NCBI GenBank assembly: GCA_917880885.1
Contig: OU862928.1
Coordinates: forward strand, 12,047,721-12,111,720
Origin: Limnephilus marmoratus
Lineage: Eukaryota > Arthropoda > Insecta > Trichoptera > Limnephilidae
DNA length: 64,000 bases
Direction of reading: 5' to 3'
The notes under the pieces: model-generated
Told to the model about the DNA's origin: nothing
The model's database searches: none
What the model saw: the letters and a program-made list of their open reading frames with translations, nothing else
Program-made: the position numbers and the translations under genes
Shown: piece after piece, positions 43,425 to 55,461 of the stretch
Layout of the letters: the number at the start of each line of letters is the position of its first letter
How positions within the stretch are numbered: the first letter of the stretch is position 1

Positions 43425-45010
43425 GCGCCGTATCTAAGCTCAAAAAGGATAAGATGGAGAGATATTTAATTACGAATGTTAGAGGAGCGCGTTAATATTT
43501 AAAGCGATGAAATCGAAGCGAAAATTGTGAAAATGTTTAATAAAACACGACTCATTTATAATAAATCAAAAATTTCGTGGAAGGCGTCTTAAGTATCACT
43601 AAAAGAAACATTGTGAATTTTTTTCACAAATATAACTTAAAAAATAATAGAAACAAACGTGTTTTTAATAATTTTCGGAGCATATTTTGCAATTTTTTTC
43701 TATAGAGGGAATTTCATACAATTTGCATTTCGGCGTGGAACACGTCTAAATGTTATCTTCAAAAATAACATATATTTTTTCAAGGGCTTTAAAACTTCAA
43801 CAGCCTTACTAAAAAACCCAGTGAAAATTTTATTCAATTGACAAACGGCCGCGGATGTGAAAACATTACTAATTAAAAAATTTTTCATGGAAAAAAATAC
43901 ACATGGTTTCCACGGCCTGGGGGGGTAGTTTATCTCTGTTTTAACGATTGATATTCGGACGAAATTTGGAATTTTTCCTAAGTATTTTGAATGTTCTATA
44001 TATTTCTTATTTTTGAAGGTGTCGTAAAAACCAATACCATTTATGAAAACTAGACAAAATTACCTTTTAGATTCGTGTATTTAAAATACACTTTAGTTTT
44101 CAAAAACTGCCATAATTTAAGATCCAAACTCGGAAAAAAATGGAAAAAATTTCTTACCCAAACATATTTGATGAAAGTGTACAGAAATTTATAAAAAAAA
44201 CAAAATTTGAAAAATACTGACCTTTTATATAATGAATTTGGAACGAAACTGCCACCTCACTTTTTCCTCGTACATACAATAAAAAAATAATAAAAAATTT
44301 CAAAGTTTTTTTATTGCCAAAAAACTAACCTAAAAAAATAATACCGACTTTTATAACAGATTTCTAGCAACTTTAAAACGTTAATTTCGTTGATAAGTTT
44401 AGGTACACATGTATTAGATATTAATATTTAAAAAAAACACCACATTTATGAAATTCACATAAAATAAAGATCTTAAAATGTTAATTTTATCTTTTAAGAA
44501 AACTATCTATAGTTCTATAGAACAATATTCTGACAGTCCAACTTTGAAAGTACGGCGTTTGTACAATAACTCGATTAAACTGATGTAAACCACACACATA
44601 ACATAATAAATATATCAATCATGTGAATAGAAGAGTAAATTCGTCACTACAATAGAAATTAATAAGTAAAATCACAACATTTAGGCACTAACAAATTTTT
44701 CTGACACCCCGCCATAAAAAACACACCGGGCTATGTTCATCGCGGTGCCGTTGAGAAGGCGCGCCAATAATGCCCCTGGCGGAGAAGAATTAAAACAACA
44801 TTGTTTCCTAGGAAATTAAAACCATTTGCAATGTTGTCAGATCTTAATGCATTTTAACAGCGTGACCACGCAAGAAACGTTATTAGTAACAAATTGGGAT
44901 CTAGCGTACACAAGGTTTATTTATGTTATTGCAATAATACAGTTAATCGGTCGCGCTGTGGTTTTTTTTTAGTAAGGCTGCAAATGTTTAAGCGTATATG
45001 ATACCCTCGG
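43425..45010 (+). repeat. Dispersed repeat R copy split by element A
   Basis: R runs to ...GGCTTTAAAACTTCAA (43800) and resumes with CAAATGTTTAAGCG at 44981, matching the unbroken ACTTCAAATGTTTAAGG of other copies. Confidence 0.8.
43801..44980. mobile_element. CAGCCTTACT-ended DNA element, copy A
   Basis: 1180 bp. CAGCCTTACTAAAAAA at the left and its complement at the right; TSD CAA (43798-43800 and 44981-44983). It is in the opposite orientation to copies B and C. The ends beyond the TIR differ: CCCAGTGAAAATTTTATTCA on the left, CACAGCGCGACCGATTAA on the right when complemented. No ORF. Best uninterrupted copy. Confidence 0.88.
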
Positions 45011-45528
45011 AACATTTCGTAAACTGTCAAAATGTGTTTATTTTTACATCACTAGATGGCAGTAGGGGTGTCTTCCCAGATTTCAAAAGGTCAACATTAT
45101 ACTTGCGTTATGTACATCCAAGCACAGTATTTTTAAATAACGAAGTAAAAAACAAACCAATAACAAAGTGTGGTTTGTTTATGGGACTTATTCTGTTGGT
45201 AGAATATTTAGTATGATCCTTTTTATAAATGTTTCATCATTTGCTTGTTCTTGGTCCTTCCACATAGGCTTACATTATAAACAGCGTTTGGAATCTCGTG
45301 GTTGACATTTGGAGTCGATTTTTAATGGTGTTTTTTTTTATAAATTTAACTTCTAAATATTCAGTCGTTTATTGTTTTTTAAATTATATTTTCTAGAATT
45401 CATCATTATTATTACTATCCCCAAATTGGAAACGTATATTTGATAGAATAACTATACATATCTATTAATAACATCATTAATAATATTGACTTCGAGAAAT
45501 AAAAGAAAGTTTCTTTTTTATTTATATA
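45011..45528. other. No gene seen
   Basis: AT-rich DNA with a 72-codon frame (44998-45216) that shows no family motif. Confidence 0.3.
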
Positions 45529-45830
45529 CTAGCTGGTACCCGGCATGCGTTGCTATGCCATTTAATAAAGAAATTGTTTCTCCCTGCGCGTCCTTTCCCA
45601 TTCGTCCCGTTTACCTTCCTCCTCCCCTTCCTCTCCCGCGTCCCCTTCCCCTCTCACGTTCCCATTCCTCCTCCTCCTCCACCTTCCCTCTCCTCACTCT
45701 ACTCCCCCCTTCCCCCGTCCCGTGAACCCCACTCCCGAGTTCCCCTCCCCCCTCCCGTATTCCTTCCTTTCCCATTCGTCCCGTTCCCTTCCTTACTGAT
45801 TACCATGCTATTCAATCTGATTTTGAGATT
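45529..45830 (-). mobile_element. Helentron-like 3' end, minus strand
   Basis: Complement of 34219-34735: terminus CCGGGTACCAGCTAG, hairpin GGCATAGCAACGCATGCC, and the pyrimidine-rich tract. The 5' half is absent. Confidence 0.7.
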
Positions 45831-45899
45831 ATTAGTGTAAATTTAAGTAAAGTACGAACCTATGATCACGATGTTGGGAACACGTGTCATTAAAATCAT

Positions 45900-46040
45900 A
45901 AAAAGTCAAAAAAATTCTCGCGAGTCCGCGCTCAAAACACACTTTAAAAAATTAAAACAAATATTGCATCTTGATGGTTATTTTGTTATCTTTAAAAACA
46001 CGAAATGTCATTTCTCAAGGAACGCCATGTTGTTAAGGCT
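45900..46040. repeat. Single arm of the 41.8-kb foldback family
   Basis: GCTCAAAACACACTTTAAAA to CATTTCTCAAGGAACGCCAT matches 41850-41997. No opposite arm nearby. Confidence 0.7.
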
Positions 46041-46059
46041 CTGCAACCCGGCACGAAAA

Positions 46060-46412
46060 GAAGAAGATGGAGATATACGAAATTACGAATGTTAGAGGAG
46101 AGCGCTAACATTTACAGCGACAAAATCGATGCGAAAATTGCGAAAATGTTTAATAAAACACGACTCGTTTAAAATAGAGCAAAAATCTTGCGAGCATTAT
46201 CTTAAACAGCATTTAAAGAAACACTGTGAATTTTTGCATACATTTAACTTGTAAAATAACTTAAACAAACGTGGTAATAATAATTTTTGGAGCATACTTT
46301 GCGATATTTTTCTATCGAGGGAATTTTATATAATTTGCGTTTCGGCGCGGGCAAAGTCTAGATATTATCTTCAAGAATAACATAAATATTTTTAAGAGCT
46401 TTAAAACTTACC
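46060..46412 (+). repeat. Dispersed repeat R copy, resumes at 49717
   Basis: GAAGATGGAGATATACG to AAGAGCTTTAAAACTTACC. The remainder (TGTTTAAGGGAAATATGTAA) lies at 49720-49770, beyond element B. Confidence 0.75.
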
Positions 46413-46883
46413 CAGCCTTACTAAAAAAAACCACAGCGCGACCGATTAACTGTGTTATTGCAATAACATAAATATACCTCGTATACAATTAAACACGTTT
46501 TATTACCAATAAAGTTACTTACGTGGTCACGCTGTTAAAACGCATTGAAGATGTGACAACGTTGTATATGGTTTTAATTTCCTAGGAAACAATGTTGTTT
46601 TAATTTTTCTCCGCAAGGGGCATTATTGGCGCGCCTATGCATTAGTTCTTCGGCCCGCGACAGCCCGCGATGACAAAACAGCTCGGTGTGTTTTATGGCG
46701 GGATATCGAAAATTTTGTGATTTTAATTAATAATTTCTATTGTAGTGACGAATTTACTCTTCTGTTCACATAATGGATATATTTACCATGTTATTTGTGT
46801 GGTTTAGATCAGTTTAATCAAGTTATTGTACAAACGCCGTACTTTCAAAGTTGAACTGTCAGAATATTGTTTTTTATAGGTTA

Positions 46884-47846
46884 TGTAGCGGCTACTTAAC
46901 CCGCTCTGTGAAATTTACCGCAGCGCCACTGACCACCACAGAATTAGCTGGAAGCACATACCTACAGCGATACATCTACCTACATACATATAGCGTGGTA
47001 GTAACTGGCGCATCGTAAATAAACACCGCCACCTAGGCGAAAGACCTAGAACGTCTGGCTGTACCGTTCAAGTGCCCGCAGAAAGTTCGAGCGATTTCTC
47101 ACCTTTACGTGAATTCGCCGCATTACCTACCGCGAGAATTAATTACTTGCCACGGGTATATAAGCCGCGCTCGCCGGCTCGAGTCAGTCAGTCAGTACCT
47201 CAGTATTCATTCATCGGCCGGGCAAGCAACACAGAACGAGCAGTGTCGCGACTAAGTACCAGCCCGCGCGGGGCACGGGCCTCGCGCTGTCAACCGTGAA
47301 CATCAATTTATCCAGTGTGACCCAGGAACATGTCCAGCACCTTCGAGGATTCTTTCTTCAACACCATCCGCTGTTCGGCCCTCCGTGCCTCAACATGAGA
47401 TGTCTCCGTCCGCAGCACACAAAGCCCGCCGTGCTTTCTGCTTGGGACTCAACCCGTTCTCTGGCACCACGAACCCACCGCGTTCCGCTGCCAGAGTTCA
47501 TCCTCACCTCCTCTCAAGGTTCCTTTCTGCGTCACGTGTGTGCTCCGACTCAAAGGACACACAGCCGCCATATCCCGTCAACACGACGTCGATCGACCGC
47601 CTGGACCAAGGTCTCGTCTACACCGCCATGGTGTAGGGTAACACGCCGGCTTCCTGAAGACCTGTGATCTTCACCGCCGTAATGTCCTGACCTTCATCTT
47701 CACATCATCACGCAGCATCATCCACTGCCACTCCGCTCCCGCTCCGCATCGACCTCCGCTACGTAGCCACAATAAAGACTGACTCACACATCGACTGCAC
47801 GCCTTTCATTTATCTCCCGTCTCTACCGATCCGGCCCGCTCCCTCA
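46884..47846 (+). repeat. TRIM 5' LTR
   Basis: Contains a TATA box (TATATAAG, 47157-47164), an initiator-like TCAGTC at 47184 about 27 nt downstream, and a poly(A) signal AATAAA at 47771. Confidence 0.9.
47157..47190 (+). promoter_or_regulatory. TRIM LTR core promoter
   Basis: TATATAAG followed by GTCAGTCAGTCAGT, an arthropod-type initiator, at correct spacing. The same promoter is at 48326-48359 in the 3' LTR. Confidence 0.65.
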
Positions 47847-47848
47847 AC

Positions 47849-47866
47849 TGGTGACCCCGACGTGAT
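47849..47866 (+). promoter_or_regulatory. TRIM primer-binding site
   Basis: TGGTGACCCCGACGTGA begins 2 nt after the LTR. TGG pairs with the CCA end of a tRNA; the tRNA is not identified. Confidence 0.7.
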
Positions 47867-48040
47867 ATGAACACGCAGCACGCAACTTCCTGACAACAGT
47901 GTTACCACGATGCACCGGTAACACCGCAAAAAAGGAGGGAATCGGTAGAGACGCATCAGCACGGACGCACCGACCAGCAGCATCAACCCGGCTTTCCTGC
48001 GACTCCTGGCATCATCTTTCAACCCTGTACTCCGTACACT

Positions 48041-48052
48041 GGGAAGGGGGTC
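48041..48052 (+). promoter_or_regulatory. TRIM polypurine tract
   Basis: GGGAAGGGGGTC immediately precedes the 3' LTR. Confidence 0.75.
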
Positions 48053-49015
48053 TGTAGCGGCTACTTAACCCGCTCTGTGAAATTTACCGCAGCGCCACTG
48101 ACCACCACAGAATTAGCTGGAAGCACATACCTACAGCGATACATCTACCTACATACATATAGCGTGGTAGTAACTGGCGCATCGTAAATAAACACCGCCA
48201 CCTAGGCGAAAGACCTAGAACGTCTGGCTGTACCGTTCAAGTGCCCGCAGAAAGTTCGAGCGATTTCTCACCTTTACGTGAATTCGCCGCATTACCTACC
48301 GCGAGAATTAATTACTTGCCACGGGTATATAAGCCGCGCTCGCCGGCTCGAGTCAGTCAGTCAGTACCTCAGTATTCATTCATCGGCCGGGCAAGCAACA
48401 CAGAACGAGCAGTGTCGCGACTAAGTACCAGCCCGCGCGGGGCACGGGCCTCGCGCTGTCAACCGTGAACATCAATTTATCCAGTGTGACCCAGGAACAT
48501 GTCCAGCACCTTCGAGGATTCTTTCTTCAACACCATCCGCTGTTCGGCCCTCCGTGCCTCAACATGAGATGTCTCCGTCCGCAGCACACAAAGCCCGCCG
48601 TGCTTTCTGCTTGGGACTCAACCCGTTCTCTGGCACCACGAACCCACCGCGTTCCGCTGCCAGAGTTCATCCTCACCTCCTCTCAAGGTTCCTTTCTGCG
48701 TCACGTGTGTGCTCCGACTCAAAGGACACACAGCCGCCATATCCCGTCAACACGACGTCGATCGACCGCCTGGACCAAGGTCTCGTCTACACCGCCATGG
48801 TGTAGGGTAACACGCCGGCTTCCTGAAGACCTGTGATCTTCACCGCCGTAATGTCCTGACCTTCATCTTCACATCATCACGCAGCATCATCCACTGCCAC
48901 TCCGCTCCCGCTCCGCATCGACCTCCGCTACGTAGCCACAATAAAGACTGACTCACACATCGACTGCACGCCTTTCATTTATCTCCCGTCTCTACCGATC
49001 CGGCCCGCTCCCTCA
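48053..49015 (+). repeat. TRIM 3' LTR
   Basis: Same length and sequence as the 5' LTR, 1169 bp downstream. AATAAA lies at 48940. Confidence 0.9.
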
Positions 49016-49774
49016 GTTACTTAAAAGATAAAATTTTCATTTTAAGATCTATTTTAAGAGAATTCCTTAAAAGTGATAATTGTTTATAATATTAAAATCT
49101 AATACATGTGTTCGTAAACGTATCAAAAAAAATAACGTCTTTAGAGATGCAAGAAATCTGTTTTAAATTTCGGTATTATTTCTAAGTTATTTTTTTGGCA
49201 ATAAACAAAACTTTTAAATTTTTTATTATTTTTTTATTGTATACACGATGAAAAAGTGAGGTGATAGTTTCCTTCCAAATTTATTACATAAAAGGATTGT
49301 GTTTTTTAAATTTTGATTTTATTTAAATTTCTCTACACTTTGGTCAAAAATGTTGTGGGAGGAATTTTTTTTCCATTTTTTTTCCGAGTTTGAATCTTAA
49401 AATATGGCAGTTTTTGAAAGCTAAAGTGTATTTCAAATACACAAATCTAAAAGGTAATTTTATCTAGTTTTCATAAATGGTATTTGTTTTTACAACACCT
49501 TCAAAAATAAGAAATATATAGAACATTCAAAATACTATGGAAAAATTACAAATATCGTTCGAACATCAATGGTTAAAACAGAGATAAACTACCCTCTCAG
49601 GCCGCGGAAACCATGTGTATTTTTTTCAAAGAACAAATTTTTAATTAGTAATGTTTTCACATCCGCGGCCGTTTGTCAATTGAATAAAATTTTCACTGGG
49701 TTTTTTAGTAAGGCTGACCGTGTTTAAGGGAAATATGTAATAAATCGGTACAAATCTTGGTTGCGGGCCCTTAA

Positions 49775-52700
49775 TTACGACGGCAACCTTCTCGCGTGAT
49801 TTTTCGTGTTTATGAAACCGAACAAAATAATTTATTTATTTATTTATTTATTTATTTATTCAACGCCCAGAGGGCTTTTACATGGTTGGTAGTACAATAA
49901 ATTTATGACAGATGATTTTTCAACAGATAAAGAAATAATAAGAATAAAATAAGATAAAAAATGCACACAAGTTACAAAAATACAAAAAAAAATATATAGG
50001 TACAGCGATTTGATAAGTTTACAAAAATACAGATATGTTTAAGAATAGTATTGGAATAAGTTTTTTACAAGTTCCACAAAATTCGCCAAGTTGATGTTAA
50101 ATATGTCGACATCACCTAAGTACTGATTCCCCATAGTGTGAAATCGTTGTATAGGAGAGTGGGCAATGTAGTTCCGCTTGTGAATGCTGCAGTAGAATAG
50201 TGTATTTTTTCGCGTGGTTACTGTCGGTATTCGTAAGTTTATGAGTTGTAGGAGTTCGCAACAGTCGAATTTAGAGTTAAGTATTTTGAATAAAAATGTT
50301 AAGCCGTTTATTTTACGTCGGTCTTCTAGTGTATGTATTTTTAGAATATTTAGTAATAGATCATATTTTAAGTCTTCTAGTGGGATACTTAATTTAAAAT
50401 TTATAAAACGCAGAAACTTTTTTTGTATTCGCTCAATATTATTAACGTGAATTTTGTAAGATGGAGACCAAACTACCGAGTTATATTCAATTTGGCTTCT
50501 AACTAGAGATACATATAATAGTTTAATGGCTTCTATGGAACTAAAGTTTTTAGTTGTTCTTAATACGAAGCCTAGTGTTTTCATACCTTTGTTCATAATT
50601 TGGTGGATATGATTGGCGAAACTTAGTTTTTCATCCAAAATAATTCCAAGATCTCTCATTTCCGTGACTCTGTCTAAAGCTGTGTTATTGATGGAATATT
50701 CGAATAAAACAGGATTTTTATTTCTGAAGAAAGTCAAGGTTTTACACTTTTCTACATTTAAAAATAAATTATTTTGAACGCACCAATCTTTAAACTTACT
50801 AATATTTTACTGTAGTATATGGCAATGATTTATATCTGTTATTTTCTTGTATAGCTTGATGTCATCAGCAAACAGCAATACCTCGACATCATTGAAGCAA
50901 TTGGTTATATCATTGATGAAAATGAGGAACAGAACCGGGCCAAGGTGACTACCTTGCGGTAGGCCACTAGTAGCCCAGAAAGCTTTCGAGATCCAAGATT
51001 TTATTTTGACGAACAGTTTACGATTTAATAAATAGCTAGTAAACCATTTTAGCATGTTATCCCTTATTCCTAGAGAAAATAGTTTTTGGATTAGTAGTTT
51101 ATGGGATACCTTGTCAAATGCCTTCGAAAAGTCTGTATATATGCAGTCAACTTATTTATTTTCAGCAAAATATTGTATTATAAAGTTTTGAAATATTGTT
51201 AAGTTAGTTGCGGTAGATCTACTTTTGATAAAACCGTGCTGTTTTTGGTCAATTAATTTAAATAATTTGGGATAGATTTCATCAAGGACCAGTGATTCAA
51301 AAAGCTTAGGTAGTACTGACTGTATACAAATGGGGCGATAATTGGCTATATTAGTGTCGTCTCCTTTTTTGTAGATAGGTGTAATGAAGCTAGATTTCCA
51401 GCGGTCTGGAAAGTGTCCAAGGGACAAGAGACGGTTGAATAATAATGTGAGTGGTTTAGATAATATGTTAGAGCATTTTTTGAGGAATATTGGTGGAATG
51501 TTGTCTGGGCCAGCGGATTTGTCAGTGTCTAAGGAAAGTAATTTCTGTTCGCAACATTTTTGCGTGATATGGCAATTTGTTAAGTGTGTAGTCTTGCTAA
51601 ATTTGTATTCAGGTATTTTATCATCTGGGGTTTCTTCATCATATACATTTTTGAAGAAGTCCGAAAAAAGGTTTACAATGTCCTGGGTATTCTTTGCACT
51701 GGTTCCATTCATTTGCATTATTGGCGGGTAGTCTGTTTTCATTGTTTAGTTTAAGACATTTCCAAAGATTTTTGGATTTAAAGACAGTGTCCTCGATAGA
51801 GGTTATATACATTTTGTAACATTGTTTGGAAAGATCTTTACATTTTTTCCTGGTTTCGGTAAAGATTTTATAATCACTTATGGATTTGATTTGTTTGAAT
51901 TTTTTGTGTTGACTCTTCTTTTGCTGAAGAGAGACAATAAGCTCTGATGAGAACCAAACCGGGTAAATATAGCTTCTCGGTGTATAAAAAGGTACATAGG
52001 ATTCAATAATATTAGAAAAGTATAAATAAAGTTGGTCTAAGGATTCATCTATTTTTTTATCAGATAAAAACGACCAGTCTATATTTGAGAGATGGCTGTT
52101 AATTGAGTTGAAGTCGGCTCGTTTAAAGTTTAGGACTCTTTGTACTCTTTCATTATCGCATGTAATATTTAATTTAATGTATATGGGAGGATGGTGATTA
52201 TCTATTGGTAGGAGTGGATCATTTGAAAGTTCTACAGATATTTTAGGATAGTTTGATAAAGCTAAGTCTAATAAGCGATTGTTACTGTTATAAATAAAAT
52301 TATGTTGGTGAAAGTTTTTACCATGTCCAAAACTTCACGTGCACGATCGTTTTCACTTTCGTTTGTGATGAGACCACAGTTTTTTGCTTTCCATGTTAGG
52401 TTTGGTAAGTTATAATCTCCAAGGATAACAATTTTCGAGTGAGAATATTTGAAGGAAATTGTCTCGATGTCTTCACAGTGGTTTCTGTATGTTTGAGGGT
52501 CAGAAAGTGGTGGTAGATAGGCCGTTCCAAATATAATTTTCTCGAGAGGAGTCGTTACTTGAACAAAAAGATGTTCGATGTTATTGTGTTTCGTGGTTAA
52601 TTTTCTAGATGACAACTTCTGTTTTATAGCAATCAAAACTCCTCCACCTCTTGACTTGGAACTTGATCTGACGTTTCTGTCGCAGCGAAATATTTTGTAA

Positions 52701-53260
52701 TTTGTGAGACCAAGTTCAGTCGATTTGATATCAGAGTTTAGCCAGGTTTCCGTAAGTATAATGATGTCATGATGATGAGAAGGTAGAACTGCTCGTAGGT
52801 CATCGAGTTTCGATCGTAGCCCGCGGATGTTTTGGTAGTAGATTTTTAAAGTTCTGGTTCGATTGTTAGTTGGAATTGCTTGGATATTTATCTAACTTCC
52901 TAGTTTTTTGGCAGATTTGGGACAATTTTGGGCGTGGAGTTTATGTATTCTATGGTGACATCTTCACCATTTTCTTTCAATAAGCATTATTTATCATTTC
53001 CGAAGATTGCAATTCGTACTTATTATTGTCTAACTGACAGAAAGTGATTTTTTCTTTTAAAAATGCATATTTCATCGTCGTAATTAACATGACGGTCCTT
53101 GAAAAATGACATTTCGCGTTTTTTTAATTAAAAAAAAACCCCATTAAAACTCAATATTTTTCATTTCCGGTTACTGAATTACTTATTACTAACCATTATC
53201 TACCTAGTAAAATTTGTTTTAATTTTTTAAAAGTGTTTTTTAAGGATGTATTAGGAATAT
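49775..53260. repeat. Half of a 41.8-kb-type foldback, split by a LINE
   Basis: TTAATTACGACGGCAACCTT to CGAACAAAATAA (to 49830) resumes at 52979 with AATAAGCATTATTTATCATT. The unbroken version is at 42180-42265 (CAAAATAATGATTAATAAGC). It continues to 53260 like 42265-42500. Confidence 0.8.
49831..52978 (-). pseudogene. Decayed minus-strand LINE
   Basis: The 3' end is (AAAT)n on the minus strand (49831-49860). From 5': endonuclease at 52860-52268 (IYYQNIRGLRSKLDDL, IIILTETWLN, SRGGGVLIAIK, IVILGDYNLPNL), a gap of broken frames, then RT at 51742-51152 (SAGPDNIPPIFLKKC, NYRPICIQSVLPKLFE), motif A YTDFSKAFDKVSH near 51130, motif B SGLPQGSHLGPVLFLIFIND and catalytic LLFADDIKLY (51055-50807). The C-terminal part is at 50737-50039 (DLGIILDEKLSFANHI, SQIEYNSVVWSP). 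Several stops. CR1/Jockey-type by motifs; ORF1 is absent. A 3' relative is at 60530-61330. Confidence 0.88.
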
Positions 53261-53452
53261 ACGTAAATAGGTTATGAGAAATCGCCTTTTCAAACTTAAA
53301 CAAGTGAATGATTTTGCGAGAAGTGATTATGTGTGTGATTTAGGTGCGAATGAATGTCGAAGGACCTTGCGTGTGTGTTTTTGTGTGAATGAATGACCAC
53401 TGCACAAGTAAAACTGAATGCACATAAGAGAAATAGGAAGGAAGGGACTTAC
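53261..53452. other. No gene seen
   Basis: AT-rich flank with TGTGTG words. Confidence 0.3.
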
Positions 53453-53975
53453 TGTAGAACCTTGTAGCACTTCTCCGGTCTCATGGCTTTGTTCATACAC
53501 TTGTACAGTTAATAATTGCGGTATTTATGGGATTAAGTTAAAGAAATGCGGGAGCGGAAAATTATAGTCTTACGCGGCGAGTTTCAATTGATGACATACT
53601 GATTCGTTATGGTATTATTTATTATTCATAGCAACGTAGGGATGGGATTGGATTGGGAAGGAACATGCTAGGGATGGGATACATGTGATAATCAAGCTAC
53701 AAGCACAGAGTCTATGTTATAATATGTAGATGTATGAAGGTAAGGGTAGCTATGATTGTGTAAACGCCGAACCAACAAGTCATACCTCAGAATAAGTTAA
53801 GTGAAGTTAGAACCCTATCCAAATGAGGTGACGAATAGTAATTGCGAGATATTTGAAGTCCAATAAAAATAAAAGTACCTTTTCGACAGTAGTGGCTGAT
53901 GAACCAATAATAATATCCTCGTGCTCTACATCTTTCAAGTTGTAGTTGTATTCATTACCAAACACCGCGTACATA
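53453..53975 (-). CDS. Candidate first exons of a minus-strand gene
   Basis: Exon a (53975-53879) begins ATG and reads MYAVFGNEYNYNLKDVEHED then IIIGSSATTVEK, ending with one base before GTACTT. Exon b (53499-53453) follows TGTACAAG and ends before a good donor, GTAAGT. Joined to exon a in phase it reads VYEQSHETGEVLQGST. Against it: the acceptor is pyrimidine-poor and exon a's donor is weak. An alternative frame of exon b (AMRPEKCYKVLQ) would be in phase with the repeated exon at 36655/6254. No family recognised. Confidence 0.3.
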
Positions 53976-53999
53976 ATGTACCTACGGACAAATGTTTGG

Positions 54000-54295
54000 C
54001 GAGCGAAATGCCCATAAATGAACTAATACCCATATTCCGAAATACGCCACGATACGTTTATTATATCTGTGTGTGTGTACGCGCGCCAATAGCGCCTCCC
54101 ACACGCACACTTCGGAGCGACCGAGTCCCGCGCCACTACAGGCCGCCGCGCAGAAAAGTAAAGACCGATAGGTTTACAGCGCTATTCGCTATGAGACTTT
54201 TCTGCATGTCCACATGCATGAAGAACGCACTAACCGTTTTCGGAACTCGATCCTGGAACGCACATTTAATGTTAATTTTTAGACGTTTGGAGTAA
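54000..54295 (-). promoter_or_regulatory. GC-rich stretch upstream of exon candidates
   Basis: GCGCGCCAATAGCGCCTCCC and GACCGAGTCCCGCGCCACTA stand out from the AT-rich surroundings, just upstream of the minus-strand ATG at 53975. Part (near 54040) shares the CCGAAATACGCCA word of the 3147 foldback family. Confidence 0.3.
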
Positions 54296-54537
54296 AGTGG
54301 TGGTTGAAAAGAAACATTTTCACAAATTTACACCGAAAAAGAGAATTTTCGAGTACTTACTGTTTTTGTAGCTTTCTGAGATCATTGCAACGCTTCAAGT
54401 GTCTCGGTATCCTATGTTTAGAGCTATTAATGAAGCATTTTGACGGCATTTTCAAAATATATAGGCTATAAAACCAGGAGCGTAGAGTTTCACTACTTGC
54501 CGCCGGGGGCTTCTCTCCCGGAATAAGCAAGAATATC

Positions 54538-54889
54538 TGTTAGAATTTGATGTAAAATGAAGTATTTATTTAATTGATAATATTTACAGATATCATAACG
54601 ATAATAAGAGGCCGTACTTCTACAGATGCATGTATTATGTATATATTTTAAATTAAAAATATTGTGTAAAATCATTATTAATGCGACAATCATAGATTAT
54701 GCCCCTATAACCCAAAGCTCTGGAGTGTGTTAGAATTTGGTGTAAAATGAAGTATTTATTTAATTGTTAATATCCACAGATATCATAACGATAATAAGAG
54801 GCCGTACTTCTACAGATGTATGTATTATGTACATATTTTAAATTAAAAATATTGCGTAAAATCATTATTAATGCGACAATCATAGATTT
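54538..54889. repeat. 190-bp tandem duplication
   Basis: TGTTAGAATTTGRTGTAAAA starts at 54538 and 54728; about 165 bp of each unit align with few differences (AGAGGCCGTACTTCTACAGA in both). Confidence 0.9.
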
Positions 54890-55461
54890 AAGTTTAAAAA
54901 ATGGGTTGTACGGTGTATCAATGTTTTTATTTTTCATGGTCGAATGCCCACATCAATTACAAAAAAAAATAAGCAGATTGAAAAATAAAGGTCCATTATT
55001 TGGTAACAAAAAATATCAAGTCCGAGAATGACACATGAAAGGTAGTATTAAGCCGCTTTAGAGAGCCGTTATTAATTTTTGGGGATCGTTGGAAACGGTT
55101 AATGCGCACTTTTTTTTAAATATCTTTTGATTCACCTTAATTACATTAAAAGACAACTATTTGCATTGGGGGAAGTGGAAAATATTTCATTTTAAATTTC
55201 GATTACGTAAAATTAAAATTAGCTTTCGTCTAGTGAGATTGTAAGCCATTATGGTTATTAGCTCATTCGCTGTCACTTTGGCATCACTTTGGTATGTTGG
55301 TATTCCTGATACACTTGAATGTAGAACGAACGGCTAGAAGATTTTGAAGGTACCATGAAATCTGGAAAGGTAAGTACTAAATTATCGGAGTTTTGGGAAT
55401 AAAATGACGGAAAAAACATGTTTTTAATTTCGGTAATTATTTTTTATAAATAATACATTCA

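Larger units (their letters stand above)
46884..49015 (+). mobile_element. TRIM-like LTR retrotransposon
   Basis: Two 963-bp LTRs (46884-47846 and 48053-49015) flank only 206 bp of internal DNA with a primer site and a polypurine tract but no gag or pol. TSD GTTA (46880-46883 and 49016-49019). LTRs start TGTAGCGG and end CCCTCA. They have equal length and look identical wherever compared, so the insertion is recent. It must use another element's enzymes. GC content is far above its surroundings. The identical small ORFs in both LTRs (75, 123 and 83 codons) are not credible genes. Confidence 0.9.
46413..49716. mobile_element. CAGCCTTACT-ended DNA element, copy B
   Basis: TIRs as in copy A; TSD ACC (46410-46412 and 49717-49719). 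Without the LTR element at 46884-49015 it is about 1.17 kb and matches copy A in reverse (TTTCCTAGGAAACAATGTTG, TTTCTATTGTAGTGACGAAT). Confidence 0.88.

Noticed and set aside
47072..48836. Identical 75-, 123- and 83-aa ORFs occurring twice
   Set aside because: They lie wholly inside the duplicated LTRs and overlap promoter and poly(A) signals; no protein family.
55357..55377. ATG AAA TCT GGA AAG with GTAAGT as a first exon
   Set aside because: It lies inside a foldback element and only five codons are open before the donor; the similar word at 59748 is not spliced the same way.
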